A stretch of DNA of 15,522 nt from Rhizobacter sp. (lineage in GTDB: Bacteria > Pseudomonadota > Gammaproteobacteria > Burkholderiales > Burkholderiaceae). Position numbers and translations under genes: made by a program. Positions 6,636 through 13,399 of the stretch are shown here, piece after piece. The notes beneath the pieces were generated by a model, which was not told the origin of the DNA, ran no database searches, and saw only the letters and a list, made by a program, of their open reading frames with translations. Each line of letters opens with the position of its first letter. Position 1 is the stretch's first letter. The stretch lies in the NCBI GenBank assembly GCA_014379885.1, contig JACMKW010000180.1, forward strand, positions 1-15,522. Reading direction: 5' to 3'.

Positions 6636-6648
6636 GATTTTTCGTGCA
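6611..6648. promoter_or_regulatory. Three phased direct repeats TTCGTGCA, candidate DeoR operator
   Basis: Identical 8-mers TTCGTGCA start at 6611, 6621 and 6641, that is at 10- and 20-base intervals, so all lie on the same face of the helix. They occupy the 86-base gap between the DUF4406 operon and the divergent deoR-type gene, and two lie inside the candidate promoter of the former. DeoR-family repressors often bind tandem direct repeats in the shared promoter region. Identification as the DeoR site is inference. Confidence 0.65.
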
Positions 6649-6658
6649 CACTGGCGCC

Positions 6659-7414
6659 ATGCTCACCAGGCAACGCAAACAACTCATCCTGCAGCGGCTC
6701 AAGCAAGATGGGCAGATCGTGGCCGCCACGCTGAGCGTCGAGCTCGGCCTGTCGGAAGACACCATCCGCCGCGACCTGCGCTCGCTGGCGGCCGAAGGCC
6801 TGCTGCAACGTGTGCATGGCGGCGCGCTGCCGTCTTCGCAGGCGCTGGGCAACTTCGCCATGCGCACTCAGGTTGAGCCCGAAGGCAAGCGGGCGATCGG
6901 CCGCGCGGCGGCGGCCCTGGTGCGGCCAGGCCAGGTGGTGTTTCTGGACGGGGGCACGAGCTGCGAGCAACTGGCGCTGCAATTGCCGGCCTCGCTGGCC
7001 GCCACGGTGGTGACGCACAGCCCGACCATCGCGGTGGCCCTGGTGGCGCACCCGCACATCGAGGTGGTGCTGATCGGCGGGCGCCTGTTCAAGCATTCGG
7101 TGGTGGCAGTCGGGGCCGCGGCGCTGCAAGCCATCCGCCTCATCCACGCCGACCTGTTCTTCATGGGCGTGACCGGCGCTCACCCGCAGACCGGGCTGAC
7201 CACCGGCGACCTGGAAGAAGCGCATATCAAGCGCGCGTTGATGTCGCAAGCGGCCGAGACCTGGGTGCTCGCTTCGAGCGAGAAGCTCAACGCGGCGTCG
7301 AGTTGTGTGATCGCACCTTGCCAGGCCGCCACGGGTTTAATCGTGGAGCGCAGCGTGCCCAAGCGCCAGACGAGCGCGTTCGAGGATCTCGGCCTGTCGG
7401 TGCTGCGCGCCTGA
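6659..7414 (+). CDS. DeoR/GlpR family transcriptional regulator
   Basis: A 251-residue protein of normal family length. The N-terminal winged helix carries LGLSEDTIRRDLRSLAAEG (29-47) and QRVHGGA (50-56), the DeoR signature. The sugar-phosphate-sensing domain follows, with FLDGGTS (about 94-100), VLIGGRLF and ADLFFMGVTG in their usual order. I chose ATG 6659; an in-frame ATG at 6629 would put the start inside the TTCGTGCA repeats. No good Shine-Dalgarno is visible. Family members respond to phosphorylated sugars or nucleosides. The divergent DUF4406-nudK operon is the likely target, which suits a sugar-nucleotide signal. Confidence 0.92.
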   Translation: MLTRQRKQLILQRLKQDGQIVAATLSVELGLSEDTIRRDLRSLAAEGLLQRVHGGALPSSQALGNFAMRTQVEPEGKRAIGRAAAALVRPGQVVFLDGGTSCEQLALQLPASLAATVVTHSPTIAVALVAHPHIEVVLIGGRLFKHSVVAVGAAALQAIRLIHADLFFMGVTGAHPQTGLTTGDLEEAHIKRALMSQAAETWVLASSEKLNAASSCVIAPCQAATGLIVERSVPKRQTSAFEDLGLSVLRA

Positions 7415-7451
7415 GGTCAAGGCAGGCGCCAAGCCCGCGTGGCACACTGCC

Positions 7452-7466
7452 CGCCGCCAGGCGGCG
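7452..7466. terminator. GC-rich hairpin after the deoR-type gene
   Basis: CGCCGCC and GGCGGCG surround a single A, so a stem of at least five pairs with a five-base loop can form. It lies 37 bases past the deoR stop and before the antiporter gene. No T-run follows, so intrinsic termination is doubtful. Confidence 0.25.
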
Positions 7467-7505
7467 CCGCACGCGCGCCGCCACTTTCATCGCCCCATTG
7501 CCCCC

Positions 7506-8705
7506 ATGAGCACCACCGAGATCTTCCTGATCGCCATGCTGATCATCTTCAGCGTGCCCTACCTGATCTGGCGCCTGTTCCGCACCGATTACTTCGCGCC
7601 GCTGGTGGTGGTGCAAACGGTCGCCGGCATCTTGCTCGGGCCGGGCATTCTGGGTGCCGCCTTCCCTGAGTTTCACCGCTTCGTGTTCAACCCATCGGTG
7701 ATCCAGTCGCTCAACGGCATTGCCTGGTGGGCGGTGATGCTGTTCGTGTGGATCGCAGGCATCGAGCTCGACTTGAAACAAGCGTGGCATCACCGGCGAG
7801 AGAGCGGCATCACGGCGGGCCTGGCGCTTGGCGTGCCGCTCGCATTCGGCTGCGGCGTGGCCGCGGTGCTGTTGATGTTCCCTGGGTGGATCGGCCCGCA
7901 AGCGGCGAACTGGCAATTCGTGATCGGCATCGGCATGGCCTGCTCGGTGACGGCGCTGCCGATATTGATGTTGCTGATGGAAAAACTCGACGTGTTGCGC
8001 CAACCCATCGGCCAGCGCATCCTGCGTTATTCGAGCGTTGACGACATCGCGATCTGGGGCGTGCTGGCGGTGATCCTGCTCGACTGGACGCGCATCGGCA
8101 AGGAGCTCGGCTTCCTGGTCGCGTTTGCCGCCGTGGGCTGGCTGGTTCGCCAGCTGATGCAGCGCATTCCTGAGCGTGACCGCTGGTACGTGGGGATCAT
8201 CTGGCTGGCGGCCTGCGGGCTGGGCGCCGATTGGGCGGGTTTGCATTTCATGGTCGGGGCCTTTCTCGCCGGCGCCATCATGGATGCACATTGGTTCGAG
8301 CAAAAGCACCTCGACGCGTTGCGCCATAACGTGCTGCTGGTGGCCGCGCCGGTGTACTTTCTGAGCACCGGCTTGCGCACCAATTGGCAGGTCGGCGGGG
8401 CTTCGGTGTTCATCGCCGCTGGCGCCATGCTGCTGGTGTCGGTGCTTGGCAAGCTCATCGCGACCCACCTCGCCGGGCGCATTCTCAAGTGGCAACCCGG
8501 GGAGAGCTCGCTGATTGGCTGGTTCCTGCAGACCAAAGGCTTGGTGATGATGATTTTCGCCAACGTGCTGCTCGACAAGGCGTTGATCAGCGATGAAACC
8601 TTCACCGCGCTGCTGCTGATGGCCGTGGGTAGCACCATGCTCACCACGCCGATGGTGGCGCCCCGGCTCGCCCGAATGAAAGAGATCGTTTTCCGGGCCC
8701 GCTGA
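7506..8705 (+). CDS. Cation:proton antiporter (CPA2/Kef-type)
   Basis: A 399-residue polytopic inner-membrane protein with about 11-12 hydrophobic segments, beginning at residue 5. Segments in order include VVQTVAGILLGPGILG (35-50), VWIAGIELDL (81-90) and the core SSVDDIAIWGVLAV (176-189), with the paired aspartates D179 and D180 expected in the ion-binding unwound helices of CPA transporters. HFMVGAFLAGAIM and LQTKGLVMMIFANVLLD follow, as in the Na+/H+ exchanger domain. It lacks the C-terminal TrkA-N or RCK domains of KefB/KefC, so it is a short form. It probably exchanges Na+ or K+ for H+. Neither neighbour suggests a shared job, and the start ATG at 7506 has no obvious Shine-Dalgarno. Confidence 0.92.
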   Translation: MSTTEIFLIAMLIIFSVPYLIWRLFRTDYFAPLVVVQTVAGILLGPGILGAAFPEFHRFVFNPSVIQSLNGIAWWAVMLFVWIAGIELDLKQAWHHRRESGITAGLALGVPLAFGCGVAAVLLMFPGWIGPQAANWQFVIGIGMACSVTALPILMLLMEKLDVLRQPIGQRILRYSSVDDIAIWGVLAVILLDWTRIGKELGFLVAFAAVGWLVRQLMQRIPERDRWYVGIIWLAACGLGADWAGLHFMVGAFLAGAIMDAHWFEQKHLDALRHNVLLVAAPVYFLSTGLRTNWQVGGASVFIAAGAMLLVSVLGKLIATHLAGRILKWQPGESSLIGWFLQTKGLVMMIFANVLLDKALISDETFTALLLMAVGSTMLTTPMVAPRLARMKEIVFRAR

Positions 8706-8755
8706 CGCAGCCCACGGGTCGGCCATTCAGGGGAAGTGCCTGCGAGGGCCGCAGA

Positions 8756-8761
8756 TACAAT
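8756..8761 (+). promoter_or_regulatory. Candidate -10 element ahead of the chorismatase operon
   Basis: TACAAT lies in the 145-base gap before the chorismatase gene. No good -35 match is present 16-18 bases upstream, so an activator-dependent promoter or chance is possible. The rest of the gap shows nothing recognisable. Confidence 0.3.
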
Positions 8762-8850
8762 GCTGCTTCGTTTCACGAGGTGTTTCACGCTCGCGACACG
8801 TGCCCTCACGACACTCTCTCACGGCTCCCCGAAGTACCCGAATCAGTTGC

Positions 8851-9879
8851 ATGAACTCGCCTGCCTCCACTGATCCTGCTTCGCTGACTCACGTGCTCAC
8901 AAATCCTCCCGCGTTGACGTTCCACCGGCTGCGCCCGAGTGATGCCGGCTTGCCGGCTCACTTGCTGGGTGGCCGCTCGGTCGGTACTGCGCCGCAAGCG
9001 CTCCAGGCCCCGCTGCTCGGTGGCGACACGGCGTTTGTCGACGCCTGGGCCAGTGGCAACCCCACGCAGGAACACAGCCACGGCTGCATCCGTTACGTGA
9101 CCGACGGGCACTGGCTGCATGGCTGCGCGGTGATCGATGACACCCCCTTGGGCATGCAGGCCGCCACCCAGCGCGCGTATGCCGATCTGTTCAGCGTGCT
9201 CGGCGCCACGCCGTGCTCGCAGCTGCTGCGGGTGTGGAACTACTTCGCCGACATCAACATGGAAGCCGGTGGCGTCGAGCGCTACCGGCAATTCAATGCA
9301 GGCCGCCAGCAGGCGTTCATCGATGCGCAGCGCAGCGCCTTCGATGGCTCGCCCGCAGCGTGTGCCCTGGGCACGCGCGGTGGGCCCTTGCTGGTCTTCT
9401 TCCTCGCCGGGCACGAGCCAGCGATCGCCATTGAAAACCCGCGCCAGGTGAGCGCCTACCGCTACCCCGACACCTATGGCCCGCGTGCACCCACCTTTTC
9501 GCGGGCCGCATTGGCTCATGTGGGTGGCGGCCGCAGCGTACTGTTCATCTCGGGCACGGCCAGCATCGTCGGCCACGCCAGCATGCATGTGGGCGACGTT
9601 CGCCGGCAGACCGAAGAGAGCCTGACCAACATCGCCGCCGTGCGCGAAGCAGCCGAAGCGCGTGCGGGTCGGTCCATCCCCGCCAGCGACATGTTCTATA
9701 CGCTCTACGTGCGCAACCCCGCCGACCTGCTCATCGTGCGCGAGGTATTCGAGCGCACGGTGGGGCCGGCCAGCACAGCAGCACGTGAAGCCATTTACCT
9801 CAACGCCGACGTGTGTCGTGCGGAGCTGCTGGTCGAGATCGAAGCGCACGGTTTCACTGGACCACGGAGCACCGCTTGA
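8851..9879 (+). CDS. xanB2: FkbO/Hyg5/XanB2-type chorismatase (predicted 3-hydroxybenzoate synthase)
   Basis: A 342-residue protein with chorismatase signatures: RVWNYFADIN (127-136), ERYRQFNAGRQQAF (143-156), FISGTASIVGH (232-242) with the following HVGDVRRQTEESLTNI (246-261), and CRAELLVEIEA (322-332). The family converts chorismate to a hydroxybenzoate or dihydroxycyclohexadiene acid plus pyruvate. C322 followed seven residues later by E329 matches the Cys/Glu pair I recall from Hyg5-type (3-hydroxybenzoate-forming) members. XanB2 of Xanthomonas makes 3- and 4-hydroxybenzoate, and 3-hydroxybenzoate is the xanthomonadin precursor. The gene leads an operon containing an ACP, a KS and an acyltransferase. 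The start at 8851 fits family length, though an in-frame ATG at 8800 exists and neither has a strong Shine-Dalgarno. The next gene overlaps its stop by four bases. Confidence 0.9.
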   Translation: MNSPASTDPASLTHVLTNPPALTFHRLRPSDAGLPAHLLGGRSVGTAPQALQAPLLGGDTAFVDAWASGNPTQEHSHGCIRYVTDGHWLHGCAVIDDTPLGMQAATQRAYADLFSVLGATPCSQLLRVWNYFADINMEAGGVERYRQFNAGRQQAFIDAQRSAFDGSPAACALGTRGGPLLVFFLAGHEPAIAIENPRQVSAYRYPDTYGPRAPTFSRAALAHVGGGRSVLFISGTASIVGHASMHVGDVRRQTEESLTNIAAVREAAEARAGRSIPASDMFYTLYVRNPADLLIVREVFERTVGPASTAAREAIYLNADVCRAELLVEIEAHGFTGPRSTA

Positions 9880-10778
9880 ACTCCTTGATTCACCCAGGCA
9901 TGGCGGCCTTGCTGCTTGTGGTCACCTCCGTCACGGCGTGGGCGCAGGAGCCTGCACCCGCCACCGCACCCACCAGTGCACCCGCCCCAACCTCCGTGGT
10001 CGACACCGGGCCGATACCCGTCGTCCAACGCCCCCTGTGGGAGCTTGGCCTGGGCTTGTCGGTGCTGAACGTGCCCGACTACCGCGGCGCCGATCAAAGC
10101 CACCGCTACTTGCTGCCGTTCCCGTACATCGTGTACCGAGGCACGTGGTTCAGGTCAGACCGCAACGGCACCCGCGCCATGCTGTTCGACTCGCAGCGCG
10201 TGAAACTCGACTTGAGCCTCGGTGCGGCCGTGCCCACGCGCAGCGAGACCGCCGCGCGTGAAGGCATGCCCGACCTGCCTGGCAATGCCGAGGTGGGCCC
10301 GAGCATCAACATCCTGCTGGTTGAACCCGCAAACCAGCACTACAAGCTCGAGCTGCGCTTGCCGCTGCGCGCTGCCATCTCGCTGGAGCGCTCGCCGCGT
10401 TATGTGGGCGCCACGTTTTCACCCAACCTCAACCTCGACATCAGCGCCGCCGGTGGCTGGAACATCGGCGTGCTCACCGGGCCGCTGTTTGCCAATCGCA
10501 AATACCACGCCGAGTACTACGAAGTGTCCGACCTCTACGCCACCGCACAGCGCCCCGCCTACACGGCGAGGGGCGGCTATGCCGGCTGGCAGTCGCTGGC
10601 CTCGACCTCGCGCCGGTTCGGCAACACCTGGGCTGCAGGCTTTGTGCGCTACGAGGGCTTGCATGGCGCCGTCTACGACGACAGCCCGCTGGTGCGGCGC
10701 AAGTCGGCGCTGACCGTCGGGTTCGCCGTGTCGTGGGTGTTCGCGACCTCGTCCACCTCGGTCAACGCCACCGATTGA
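9876..10778 (+). CDS. MipA/OmpV family outer-membrane protein
   Basis: A 300-residue protein from a TTG start that overlaps the chorismatase stop (TTGA) and has GGAG six bases upstream. A Sec signal peptide follows, with a hydrophobic core MAALLLVVTSVTAWAQ and likely cleavage after A23 or Q24. A Pro/Ala/Thr-rich linker precedes PLWELGLGLSVLNVPDYRGAD, the opening of the MipA/OmpV beta-barrel, and the C-terminus ends in alternating strands with a near-terminal aromatic (FAVSWVFA). An alternative ATG at 9900 would keep most of the signal peptide. Members are outer-membrane barrels; MipA is a scaffold for murein enzymes, and OmpV-like proteins have adhesion and porin roles. Its place inside an aryl-polyene-like operon suggests a role in receiving or holding the product in the outer membrane, which is inference. 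Confidence 0.87.
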   Translation: MNSLIHPGMAALLLVVTSVTAWAQEPAPATAPTSAPAPTSVVDTGPIPVVQRPLWELGLGLSVLNVPDYRGADQSHRYLLPFPYIVYRGTWFRSDRNGTRAMLFDSQRVKLDLSLGAAVPTRSETAAREGMPDLPGNAEVGPSINILLVEPANQHYKLELRLPLRAAISLERSPRYVGATFSPNLNLDISAAGGWNIGVLTGPLFANRKYHAEYYEVSDLYATAQRPAYTARGGYAGWQSLASTSRRFGNTWAAGFVRYEGLHGAVYDDSPLVRRKSALTVGFAVSWVFATSSTSVNATD

Positions 10779-10785
10779 GCCCGAC

Positions 10786-11529
10786 ATGAAGCTGCTGCGC
10801 ATGCTCAAGCAAGTCGTGGTGGGCGTGGCCTTCTACCTGGCGCTGCTGCACCTGGGGGCGATGTCACTCAGCTGGAACCTGGTGTGCGTGCTGCTGTACC
10901 CGTTCCTCTCGCGCGAGCGGGGCACCGTCATCGGCCGCGCCGCCATTGCGTCGGTCTACCGCGGCTTCTGGGCCGTGCTTGTGTGGACAGGGGTGATGCG
11001 CCTGGACTACAGCGCACTCGACGTGCTCAACGACGACGCCGGCCTCATCATCGCGGCCAACCACCCGAGCGCGCTTGACGCGCTGCTCATCGTGGCGCGC
11101 ATTCCGCGCGGCGTGTGCATCATGCGGGCGAGCCTCATGCGCAACCCGTTCCTCGGCGCGGGCGCGCGGCTGGCGCGCTACATCCGCAACGACCCGCCGT
11201 GGGGCATGGTGCGCGGCGCGGTGCGCAACCTGAAAAATGGCGGTCAACTGGTGATGTTCCCCGAGGGCACACGCACCATCACACCACCGGTCAACAAGTT
11301 TCTGCCCGGCATCACGCTGCTGGCGCATCTGGCCAAGGTGCCGATCCAGACGGTCATCATCGACACCGAGTCGCCCTACCTCGGCAAAGGCTGGCCGATC
11401 TGGCGCCCGCCGCATTTCCCGATGGTGTTTCGTGTGCGCCTGGGCGAGCGCTTCGCGCCCGAAGCCGACCACTCCGGCCTGCTGTTGCGGCTCGAGGCCT
11501 ACTTCGAAGCCGAGTTGCGCCGCAGATGA
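10786..11529 (+). CDS. Lysophospholipid acyltransferase family protein (PlsC domain)
   Basis: A 247-residue protein starting seven bases after the MipA/OmpV stop. Residues 8-40 are hydrophobic and anchor it in the inner membrane. The acyltransferase motif I is H-x4-D at 93-98 (HPSALD), and motif III is FPEGTR at 158-163. TPPVNKFLPGITLLA follows, then a C-terminal proline-rich stretch around WPIWRPPHFP. PlsC-domain enzymes transfer acyl groups from acyl-ACP or acyl-CoA to glycerol lipids. In aryl polyene and xanthomonadin clusters such an acyltransferase is thought to join the polyene acyl chain to a lipid or sugar-lipid carrier. Its stop overlaps the glycosyltransferase start by four bases (ATGA), so the two are translationally coupled. 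Confidence 0.92.
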   Translation: MKLLRMLKQVVVGVAFYLALLHLGAMSLSWNLVCVLLYPFLSRERGTVIGRAAIASVYRGFWAVLVWTGVMRLDYSALDVLNDDAGLIIAANHPSALDALLIVARIPRGVCIMRASLMRNPFLGAGARLARYIRNDPPWGMVRGAVRNLKNGGQLVMFPEGTRTITPPVNKFLPGITLLAHLAKVPIQTVIIDTESPYLGKGWPIWRPPHFPMVFRVRLGERFAPEADHSGLLLRLEAYFEAELRRR

Positions 11530-12299
11530 ACGCGTCGGCGACCCACCTGCTGTTGATCCCCAGCTACAACACCGGATCCCAGGTGTACGAAACCGTGCGC
11601 ACGGCGCGTGCACAGTGGAACCCCGTGTGGGTCGTCACCGACGGCAGCACCGATGGCACGCCCGAAGGCCTGCGCGCCATGGCCGCCGCCGACCCCGGCC
11701 TGAAGCTGCTGGAACTGCCGGCCAACCACGGCAAGGGCGCGGCCGTGCTGCACGGCTTGCACGCCGCCCGCATCGCCGGCTTCACTCACGCGCTGACCAT
11801 GGATTCAGACGGCCAGCACCCGGCCGAGCTGATTCCGGTGTTCATGCAGGCCTCGTTGCAGCGGCCCGAGGTCATGGTGCTCGGGCAGCCGGTGTTCGAC
11901 GCCTCGGCGCCTCTGCTGCGTGTGCGGGGCCGGCGGGTTTCCAACTGGTGGACCAACCTTGAAACCTTGGGTGCCGGCATCAACGATTCGCTTTATGGGT
12001 TTCGCGTTTACCCGGTTGCCGACCTCATTGCGGTGATGCGCGGCCAACCCTGGATGCGCCGTTTCGACTTCGACACCGAAGTCGTGGTTCGCCTGGCCTG
12101 GCGGGGAGTCAAGCCGGTCAATCTGGCCGCTCCGGTCAAGTACCTATCAGTCGAAGAAGGCGGGGTCTCGCACTTTCGTTATGGGCGCGACAACCTGTTG
12201 CTGACCTGGATGCACCTGCGCCTGATGGTCGAATTCATGTTGCGCCTGCCCGGCTTGCTGCTGCGCCGTACGCGGCGCAGCCCACCCTTTCAGCCGTGA
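11526..12299 (+). CDS. Glycosyltransferase family 2 protein
   Basis: A 257-residue GT-A fold protein. It opens with LLLIPSYN (8-15), then VVTDGSTDGT (36-45) with D39, the purine-binding position. NHGKGAAVLHG (67-77) follows, and the metal-binding DSD is at 93-95 in MDSDGQHP. A C-terminal region has paired aromatic and hydrophobic stretches (LLLTWMHLRLMVEFMLRLPGLLL) that probably contact the membrane. The order PlsC, GT2 resembles aryl polyene and xanthomonadin loci, where the glycosyltransferase is proposed to modify the lipid carrier of the polyene. Donor and acceptor are not known. The start ATG 11526 overlaps the acyltransferase stop, and the stop overlaps the PAP2 gene start (GTGA). Confidence 0.92.
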   Translation: MNASATHLLLIPSYNTGSQVYETVRTARAQWNPVWVVTDGSTDGTPEGLRAMAAADPGLKLLELPANHGKGAAVLHGLHAARIAGFTHALTMDSDGQHPAELIPVFMQASLQRPEVMVLGQPVFDASAPLLRVRGRRVSNWWTNLETLGAGINDSLYGFRVYPVADLIAVMRGQPWMRRFDFDTEVVVRLAWRGVKPVNLAAPVKYLSVEEGGVSHFRYGRDNLLLTWMHLRLMVEFMLRLPGLLLRRTRRSPPFQP

Positions 12300-12982
12300 G
12301 CACCATGAGTCAAGCCCGCACAGCGGCCTGGAAAGCGGATATCGCACTTCGCGTGCGCCGGTACTGGCCGCTGAAGGCGCTCGGCATCACCGGATTCACC
12401 TGGCTCTTTTTCATCGGCTATTTCTACGTGCTGCGCACGCCGGCCTACCTGCCGACGATGATGCCCCTGACAGCGCTTGACCGCCTGATCCCGTTCCAGC
12501 CGGCCGCCCTGTTCCCCTACCTCACGCTGTGGCTGTATGTGGGCTTCGCCCCAGGGCTGCAGCTCAGCTTTCGGGCGCTGCTGGTGTACGGCCTGTGGAT
12601 GAGCGCACTTTGCGTGACCGGTCTCACCTTGTTCTATTTCTGGCCCACCACGGTGCCACCGCGGTTGATGGACGTCGCGGGTTCCCCGGGTTTTGCGCTC
12701 CTGAATGGCGTCGATGCGACCGGCAACGCCTGCCCGTCGATGCATGTGGCGGTGGCCATGTTCTCGGCCATCTGCCTCGAAGACGTGTTGCGCCGGGCGC
12801 GTGTGCCGCCGGCTTGGCGACTGGTCAACGCGGCCTGGTTCCTGGCCATCGCGTACTCGACATTGGCCATCAAGCAGCACGTGGTGCTCGACGTCGTTGC
12901 CGGGGCATCGCTCGGTGCCGTTTTTGCCTGGTTGTCGCTGCGATGGCGGCCCGCCACAAGCGTGCCGCCCGAGCGCAATTGA
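12296..12982 (+). CDS. PAP2 superfamily membrane phosphatase
   Basis: A 228-residue polytopic protein with hydrophobic segments around 31-46, 72-90, 94-117, 180-192 and 198-214. Motif PSMH at 147-150 (NACPSMHVAVAM) and H195-x3-D199 (KQHVVLDVVAG) are the two catalytic histidine motifs of the PAP2 family. The usual N-terminal K-x6-RP motif is not recognisable, as in the PAP2_3/inositolphosphotransferase-like branch. Members remove phosphate from lipid phosphates or transfer a head group. I chose the GTG at 12296 because it overlaps the glycosyltransferase stop by four bases, like the other junctions here; ATG 12305 is the alternative. It may dephosphorylate a lipid acceptor used by the neighbouring acyltransferase or glycosyltransferase. 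Confidence 0.87.
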   Translation: MSTMSQARTAAWKADIALRVRRYWPLKALGITGFTWLFFIGYFYVLRTPAYLPTMMPLTALDRLIPFQPAALFPYLTLWLYVGFAPGLQLSFRALLVYGLWMSALCVTGLTLFYFWPTTVPPRLMDVAGSPGFALLNGVDATGNACPSMHVAVAMFSAICLEDVLRRARVPPAWRLVNAAWFLAIAYSTLAIKQHVVLDVVAGASLGAVFAWLSLRWRPATSVPPERN

Positions 12983-13085
12983 TATCATCCAGCCCAGCAG
13001 AAAAGAGCCGATCCACGGCCACAGGGACCGATTCAACGGCAGGGCCGAAATCGGTTGATGACAGACATCAAGAGGGTGCTTGACG
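12983..13085 (+). other. Spacer between the PAP2 and ACP genes
   Basis: This 103-base spacer is the largest gap within the operon. It holds a small dyad, CCGATT (13028-13033) with AATCGG 15 bases further on. No convincing promoter or gene was found. Tight 4-base junctions on the upstream side contrast with this gap, so an internal promoter for the ACP and KS genes remains possible. Confidence 0.3.
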
Positions 13086-13328
13086 ATGAGTTCGCTGAAG
13101 GAACTGCAGGTTTTGATTCACGAAAAGTACGGCATCGATCCGTCTGAGCTCGACCCAAACGCATCCATGCGCGAAAAGGGCCTCGACTCCCTGGCCCTCG
13201 TTGAATTTCTCTTTGCCGTGGAAGATCACTTCCACATCAACCTGCCTGACGTCGATTCCAACGTTGACACCCTGGCTGCCTTGGCCGTCGTGGTGGACCG
13301 GGTCAGGGCTGAAACAACGCCGGCATGA
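13086..13328 (+). CDS. Acyl carrier protein
   Basis: An 80-residue acidic protein. The phosphopantetheine site is S36 in EKGLDSLALVEF, and the flanking four-helix ACP layout is complete (LKELQVLIHEKYG, VEFLFAVEDHF, then DVDSNVDTLAALAVVV). It should carry the aromatic starter and growing polyene chain as thioesters. The ATG at 13086 is preferred; GAGGG lies about nine bases upstream. A TTG at 13080 in frame would add two residues. The context of chorismatase, acyltransferase and KS in the same operon makes a dedicated secondary-metabolite ACP more likely than the housekeeping fatty acid ACP. Its stop overlaps by four bases a 24-codon open frame. Confidence 0.93.
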   Translation: MSSLKELQVLIHEKYGIDPSELDPNASMREKGLDSLALVEFLFAVEDHFHINLPDVDSNVDTLAALAVVVDRVRAETTPA

Positions 13329-13399
13329 GGCTCGCGCTGCCCCGAGGGACCGATTCCCGCTTGACGGCATCACACGCGGCGCACAAGGCACCCCGATGA
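13325..13399 (+). other. 24-codon open frame bridging the ACP and KS genes
   Basis: An ATG at 13325 overlaps the ACP stop (ATGA), and the frame ends with a TGA at 13397-13399 that overlaps the KS start ATG (ATGA). The 24 residues (MRLALPRGTDSR at the start) are basic and match no family I know. It may be a translational relay coupling ACP to KS, the remnant of a lost gene, or coincidence. The KS has its own AAGG upstream. Confidence 0.3.

Noticed and set aside
7287..8726. Minus-strand open frame of 479 codons opposite the antiporter
   Set aside because: It mirrors the antiporter gene exactly, is rich in His, Gln and Arg without any domain motif, and the plus strand encodes a clear transporter. 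GC-rich codon bias keeps the opposite frame open.
8806..9849. Minus-strand open frame of 347 codons opposite the chorismatase
   Set aside because: A shadow of the chorismatase gene, which has intact family motifs on the plus strand.
11115..11525. Extended N-terminus for the glycosyltransferase (frame open from 11115)
   Set aside because: The extension lies wholly within the acyltransferase gene in another frame and has no domain; the ATG at 11526 overlaps the previous stop and begins the GT2 fold.
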